Below are positions 7,129 through 9,776 of a stretch of 9,776 nt of DNA, in pieces (position 1 is the first letter of the stretch; each line of letters opens with the position of its first letter). Position numbers and translations under genes: made by a program. The notes beneath the pieces are model-generated. The model had not been told where the DNA came from and did not search any database. It worked only from the letters and a program-made list of their open reading frames with translations. Source of the DNA: Clostridiales bacterium (lineage in GTDB: Bacteria; Bacillota; Clostridia; Oscillospirales; CAG-272); assembly GCA_012511425.1 (NCBI GenBank), contig JAAZGC010000175.1, positions 1 to 9,776 on the forward strand. Reading direction: 5' to 3'.

Positions 7129-7157
7129 TTGACAAACAAAAACCCATGTGTTATAAT
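7129..7157 (+). promoter_or_regulatory. consensus sigma-A promoter of the XRE/ImmA cassette
   Basis: TTGACA (7129-7134), 17-bp spacer, TATAAT (7152-7157) with an extended -10 TG at 7149-7150. Both hexamers are perfect. Transcription should begin near 7164, leaving roughly 60 nt of leader. Such a strong promoter for a regulator gene suggests that it is normally held down by a repressor. Confidence 0.9.
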
Positions 7158-7211
7158 AAGTCTGTGAGTTCTAAAAAGTTAAAATCAACTGCAATAAGGC
7201 GGAGCAGCCAC

Positions 7212-7216
7212 GGGGG
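7212..7216 (+). promoter_or_regulatory. ribosome binding site favouring the regulator start at 7225
   Basis: GGGGG pairs with the anti-Shine-Dalgarno through one G-U. It is 8 nt from ATG 7225 but only 2 nt from ATG 7219, so the second ATG is the better start. Confidence 0.5.
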
Positions 7217-7224
7217 AAATGAAT

Positions 7225-7653
7225 ATGAAATTCGCAGATAAAGTTAAATCGGCGAGAGCCGAACTCGGACTTACGCAAACCGAACTCGGGGATAAAGTCG
7301 GCGTATCTCTCAGAACCATCCTCTCTTACGAAAAAGGAGAAAAAAAGCCGAGATCATCAAACCTGCTTCGGCTCGCTTCGGCGCTCAACGTCTCGACCAG
7401 ATTTCTGACCGACGACAGCTGCGAAGATCCTATGGCAGATATTTCCAAAGACGGCTATATCAGCCAGGCAAGAGAGAAACATTCCGGAATCAGCGCATCG
7501 GACGCCGAAGAGCTGCTGAATAACAACCGCGCGCTTTTTGCCGGCGGAGAACTCGATCAGGAGGCGAAAGACGCCTTTTTCGAAGCGGTTATGCGAGCTT
7601 ATATCGCCTGTAAAGACGAATCGGAAAAAAGATACGGCAAAAAGAAGCAATGA
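7225..7653 (+). CDS. XRE-family helix-turn-helix transcriptional regulator
   Basis: A 142-residue protein from ATG 7225 (144 from ATG 7219, in the same frame). Residues 3-62 form a Cro/C1-type HTH domain: FADKVKSARAELGLTQTEL, then the recognition segment VGVSLRTILSYEKGEKKP (25-42) and LLRLASALNVSTRFL (48-62). The C-terminal part, with LFAGGELDQEAKDAFFEAV (104-122) and a basic tail, matches my memory of a conserved XRE subgroup found in Clostridia beside ImmA/IrrE genes. It is followed after 3 nt by the metallopeptidase gene, indicating co-translation. By analogy with ImmR or DdrO it is probably a repressor cleaved by its partner, perhaps autoregulating through the repeats at 7084-7120. HTH identity is firm; target and cleavage are inference. 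Confidence 0.88.
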   Translation: MKFADKVKSARAELGLTQTELGDKVGVSLRTILSYEKGEKKPRSSNLLRLASALNVSTRFLTDDSCEDPMADISKDGYISQAREKHSGISASDAEELLNNNRALFAGGELDQEAKDAFFEAVMRAYIACKDESEKRYGKKKQ

Positions 7654-7656
7654 GAT

Positions 7657-8214
7657 ATGACATGTCAAAATATAATAACCGCCGTTAAGGAACTGCGCGA
7701 TAAATATAAGACCGGCGATCCCGCGGAGCTTTGCCGCAGGATGAATATCCTTCTTTTGAAACAGCCGATGGGAACCGGCGATTCTTCGGTAAAAGGCTTT
7801 TTTGTCGAAAAATACCGAGTCAGGGCGATAACGCTGAATTCGGAGCTTTCGCCCGACTCCGCGCGGATAATAACGGCGCATGAACTGGGGCATGCGGTGC
7901 TGCACGGCGGCAGCGGCCTCGATTTGTACAGCGACGCGGATATATTCAGGCAGTCTTCACGGTTGGAGCGAGAGGCTAATCTGTTCGCAGCGGAGCTGCT
8001 GCTTTCCGACAGCGAGGTGCTGAGCACTCTTAACCGTGACAATTCATTCTTTACCGCTGCGGCGGAACTGTTCGTTCCCGTTGAGCTGCTTGATTATAAG
8101 TTCCATATAATGCGAACCAAGGGCTATCATCTTGCCGCGCCGCCGATAACCGCCAGAAACAAATTTCTCAGGGAAATGGAGGTAAAAGGGGATGACGGAG
8201 AGGAAGGCTGCTGA
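7657..8214 (+). CDS. ImmA/IrrE-family metallopeptidase
   Basis: A 185-residue soluble protein with the zinc motif HELGH at residues 75-79 (two His ligands, catalytic Glu76) in the context RIITAHELGHAVLH. The family's downstream LEREANLFAAELLLS (103-117) should supply the third zinc ligand from one of its Glu residues. Family members cut a partner HTH repressor: ImmA cuts ImmR in ICEBs1, and IrrE cuts DdrO in Deinococcus. The gene begins 3 nt after the stop of the XRE regulator, which fits such a pair. Its 3' end overlaps the next gene by 23 nt and carries the latter's ribosome binding site. No membrane segment or signal peptide is seen. The motif set is complete, so the protein should be active; the inducing signal is unknown. 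Confidence 0.9.
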   Translation: MTCQNIITAVKELRDKYKTGDPAELCRRMNILLLKQPMGTGDSSVKGFFVEKYRVRAITLNSELSPDSARIITAHELGHAVLHGGSGLDLYSDADIFRQSSRLEREANLFAAELLLSDSEVLSTLNRDNSFFTAAAELFVPVELLDYKFHIMRTKGYHLAAPPITARNKFLREMEVKGDDGEEGC

Positions 8215-8521
8215 TTACAGCATAATCGAAGAGAATAAAATCAAGGTTTATGTCGATGTCAAAGCCAGATTCACCCGGGAAGGGACGATGCTGCCGTTTG
8301 AGATCACCTGGGAGAACGGCGTAAGATACCGCATCGACCGCGTAAAAGACATAAAGCGGGCGGCGTCGCTGAAAGCAGGCGGCACCGGCGACAGATACAC
8401 AATAGTTGTAAGGGGGCAGCAGAGCTTCATCTGGTTTGAGCGCAGCGCGGCGCTGTCCGGAACCAACATCGGCCGCTGGTTTGTCGAGCGCAGGGTTCCC
8501 GCCCGGTCCTCCGTCAATTAA
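8192..8521 (+). CDS. conserved small protein of unknown function, third gene of the XRE/ImmA cassette
   Basis: A 109-residue protein whose start overlaps the metallopeptidase gene by 23 nt; GGAGGT lies 8 nt before the ATG, so translation is coupled. I know of no assigned function. The sequence alternates short beta-strand-like stretches (KIKVYVDVKARF, MLPFEITW, YRIDRVKDI, DRYTIVVRG) and ends with two aromatic-rich segments, SFIWFERS and GRWFVERR. This suggests a small beta-barrel or SH3-like fold. There is no signal, membrane helix or cysteine. From memory, similar proteins occur in other Clostridia beside XRE and ImmA/IrrE genes and sometimes near Y-family DNA polymerases; none is seen here. 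A role as adaptor or sensor for the protease/repressor pair is speculation. Confidence 0.78.
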   Translation: MTERKAADYSIIEENKIKVYVDVKARFTREGTMLPFEITWENGVRYRIDRVKDIKRAASLKAGGTGDRYTIVVRGQQSFIWFERSAALSGTNIGRWFVERRVPARSSVN

Positions 8522-8541
8522 TTATTTTCGGATTTTAATTT

Positions 8542-8558
8542 GTCGCTTCAAAAGCGAC
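8542..8558 (+). terminator. hairpin after the XRE/ImmA cassette, weak terminator
   Basis: A perfect 7-bp stem, GTCGCTT / AAGCGAC, with a 3-nt loop, 20 nt past the stop codon at 8521. It is followed by CTTTAAAAG rather than a clean T-run, so termination may be partial. Confidence 0.45.
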
Positions 8559-8576
8559 CTTTAAAAGCTCTTTCGG

Positions 8577-8585
8577 TGATATAAT
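8577..8585 (+). promoter_or_regulatory. extended -10 promoter for the von Willebrand A gene
   Basis: TGATATAAT is a perfect extended -10 element (TG, n, TATAAT at 8580-8585). I see no good -35 at 16-18 bp. The expected start near 8592 leaves about 37 nt before ATG 8629. Confidence 0.6.
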
Positions 8586-8628
8586 ATATACGCAAGCAAA
8601 AATATTATAACATCCGGAGGGCAACAAA

Positions 8629-9276
8629 ATGAAAAAAGGACTTTGCGAAGCTGTATTCATCCTCGACCGCAGCGGCTCGATGGGAGGGCTTGAGAGCGAT
8701 ACCGTCGGCGGCTTCAACGCCATGCTCAAAAAGCAGAAAAACACAGAGGGGACTGCGCTCGTTACAACGGTGCTTTTTAATCAGAAAAGCCGCATTCTCC
8801 ACGACAGACTCGACATAAGCGAAGTAAAGCCGCTAACAGAAGACGATTACGAAGTCAGCGGCACTACCGCATTGTTCGACGCGATAGGCGGGACTATAAC
8901 CCATATATTAGGAGTACATAAGTACATCCGCGAGGAAGATCGTCCTGAGAATACCATATTTGTCATAACCACCGACGGTATGGAGAACGCAAGCCGTGAA
9001 TATTCAGCCGAACAGGTGCGCCGGCTTATAACCAAGCAAAAAACCGAAGCCGGCTGGGAATTCATATTTTTAGGCGCAAACATCGACGCCGTCGAAACCG
9101 CCTCCCGCTTCGGCATAGACAAAGACCATACGGCAGACTTCCACGCAGACGAGATCGGTATCGGAACGCAGTTCGAAGCGGTCGATGCGGCGGTTCGGTC
9201 GGTTCGTTCCTCGGGAAAAGTCAAAGGCTGTTGGAAGAAAACCGTCGACACCGATTACAGGAGCCGCAAAGGTTAA
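8629..9276 (+). CDS. stand-alone cytoplasmic von Willebrand factor A domain protein
   Basis: A 215-residue protein that is almost entirely one vWA domain. The metal-ion-dependent adhesion site is complete: DRSGSM (Asp13, Ser15, Ser17), a Thr in SGTTALFDAIG (77-87) and Asp116 in ITTDGMEN. The segment WEFIFLGANIDAV (143-155) continues the Rossmann-like core. No signal peptide, lipobox or membrane helix is present, so it should act in the cytoplasm, binding a partner through Mg2+. Such proteins occur with MoxR-type ATPases, tellurite-resistance-type genes or phage-like loci, but no such partner is visible. GGAGGG lies 7 nt before the start. It has its own promoter and terminator, so it is probably not part of the preceding operon. 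The domain is certain, the role unknown. Confidence 0.88.
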   Translation: MKKGLCEAVFILDRSGSMGGLESDTVGGFNAMLKKQKNTEGTALVTTVLFNQKSRILHDRLDISEVKPLTEDDYEVSGTTALFDAIGGTITHILGVHKYIREEDRPENTIFVITTDGMENASREYSAEQVRRLITKQKTEAGWEFIFLGANIDAVETASRFGIDKDHTADFHADEIGIGTQFEAVDAAVRSVRSSGKVKGCWKKTVDTDYRSRKG

Positions 9277-9287
9277 GCATGACAACG

Positions 9288-9326
9288 ACAGTTGGAAAGC
9301 AAAAATACAGCTTTCCGGCTGTTTTT
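9288..9326 (+). terminator. intrinsic terminator of the von Willebrand A gene
   Basis: A 13-bp stem (ACAGTTGGAAAGC 9288-9300 with GCTTTCCGGCTGT 9310-9322, two G-U pairs), a 9-nt A-rich loop, then TTTT. An outer ACGAC/GTCGT pairing may extend it. It lies 12 nt past the stop codon. Confidence 0.82.
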
Positions 9327-9403
9327 GTCGTTATATGATCGCCGTGACCTCGGAATTAAATGTGTTTCCGCGATTTGCAATCTTACAATTACGCTATACC
9401 CCC

Positions 9404-9432
9404 TTTACAATCCTTTATAAAGATGTTATAAT
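9404..9432 (+). promoter_or_regulatory. sigma-A promoter for the dehydrogenase gene
   Basis: TTTACA (9404-9409), 17-bp spacer, TATAAT (9427-9432) with an extended -10 TG at 9424-9425. The start should be near 9439, giving about 46 nt of leader before ATG 9485. Confidence 0.82.
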
Positions 9433-9484
9433 AAAGTGTAACATGACGGTTGTGATTATTTCAAATGACAGAGGGCAAATCATC

Positions 9485-9776
9485 ATGAAAAATCAAAGTA
9501 TCGTATTCACACAGCCGAATACGGCTCAACTGCTGGAAAGCGAACTTGACAACAGTCTTTCCGGCAATCAGGTGCTGATAAAAACTCTTTACTCGGCAAT
9601 TTCTGCCGGCACCGAGCGGGATAATCTCCGCGGAGAACCTAATCTTGACGGGCTTCATATAGTCGAAACCACCTTTCCGCGCCGGCTCGGATACTCAAGC
9701 TCCGGCGAGGTGCTCGAAACCGGCCCGGAATGTAAAAGGGTAAAAAAAGGCGATAAAGTCATTGTCTGTTACGGCA
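9485..9776 (+). CDS. zinc-type (MDR superfamily) alcohol dehydrogenase-like protein, 5' part only
   Basis: Ninety-seven codons are visible; the frame is open to the right edge. The N-terminus MKNQSIVFTQPNTAQLLE, then VLIKTLYSAISAGTERDNLRGE, FPRRLGYSSSGEVLETG and VKKGDKVIVCYG follow the GroES-like catalytic domain of medium-chain dehydrogenases. The SAISAGTER segment, in place of the usual Cys-containing zinc-site motif, is typical of a subgroup annotated as zinc-binding dehydrogenases, often found with Gfo/Idh/MocA enzymes. Whether catalytic zinc ligands or the NAD(P)-binding GxGxxG follow cannot be seen. GAGGG stands 9 nt before ATG 9485. An upstream in-frame or near ATG at 9465 lacks a ribosome binding site. 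It probably oxidises or reduces a sugar-derived alcohol; the substrate is unknown. Confidence 0.8.
   Translation, partial: MKNQSIVFTQPNTAQLLESELDNSLSGNQVLIKTLYSAISAGTERDNLRGEPNLDGLHIVETTFPRRLGYSSSGEVLETGPECKRVKKGDKVIVCYG

Noticed and set aside
7172..7190. Small inverted repeat AGTT/AACT in the regulator's leader
   Set aside because: Only four A/T-rich base pairs, expected by chance; no riboswitch-like structure was found.
7059..7241. Small rightward frame of 60 codons before the regulator
   Set aside because: It spans the repeats and the promoter, has no ribosome binding site and looks unlike a protein.
7357..8042. Leftward frames of 182 and 125 codons under the XRE and ImmA genes
   Set aside because: They are shadows of the two well-supported rightward genes.
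7219..8521. The XRE/ImmA pair as part of an integrated conjugative element or prophage
   Set aside because: No integrase, relaxase, excisionase, att-like repeats or phage genes are visible, and flanking genes look chromosomal.
8847..9285. Leftward frames of 134 and 71 codons under the vWA gene
   Set aside because: They are antisense shadows; the rightward vWA frame has a complete MIDAS motif and good signals.

Overview
The window looks like chromosomal DNA from an uncultured, gut-type member of the Clostridia (Bacillota; Oscillospirales-like is my best guess, from memory of similar proteins). The reasons are Gram-positive lipoprotein signal peptides on large sugar-binding proteins, strong purine-rich ribosome binding sites, near-consensus sigma-A promoters with 17-bp spacers, and a mid-GC composition. 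I see no rRNA, tRNA, CRISPR array, transposase or integrase.

Left half (1-5345, minus strand), read from right to left: a leftward transcription unit starts at a promoter at 5387-5415. It encodes a large extracellular solute-binding lipoprotein (3819-5345), a Gfo/Idh/MocA-family oxidoreductase (2831-3808) and a second, paralogous solute-binding lipoprotein (1274-2782). After a probable terminator comes a right-handed beta-helix protein that runs off the left edge (1-962). Its upstream region (963-1195) is a frameshifted lipoprotein leader, homologous at DNA level to the leader of the neighbouring solute-binding gene. This is the most unusual structure in the window.

Centre (5346-7032): a divergent promoter pair with matching sequence elements drives the leftward unit and, to the right, a third solute-binding lipoprotein (5524-6990) closed by a textbook terminator. 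All three binding proteins carry a calcium-loop-like DxNxx motif after a WTxDK motif. No permease or ATPase gene is present, so their transporter must be encoded elsewhere or lie outside the window. The set suggests capture and intracellular processing of complex carbohydrate.

Right half (7033-9776, plus strand): a consensus promoter preceded by two near-identical 15-bp repeats 22 bp apart drives a three-gene cassette: an XRE-type HTH regulator, an ImmA/IrrE-type HExxH metallopeptidase and a conserved small protein of unknown function. By analogy with ImmR/ImmA and DdrO/IrrE it may be a protease-relieved repression switch, though its targets are not visible. A stand-alone cytoplasmic von Willebrand A (MIDAS) protein follows with its own extended -10 promoter and terminator. 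The window ends in the 5' part of a zinc-type (MDR) alcohol dehydrogenase-like gene behind another good promoter. No gene-free stretch exceeds 300 bases.
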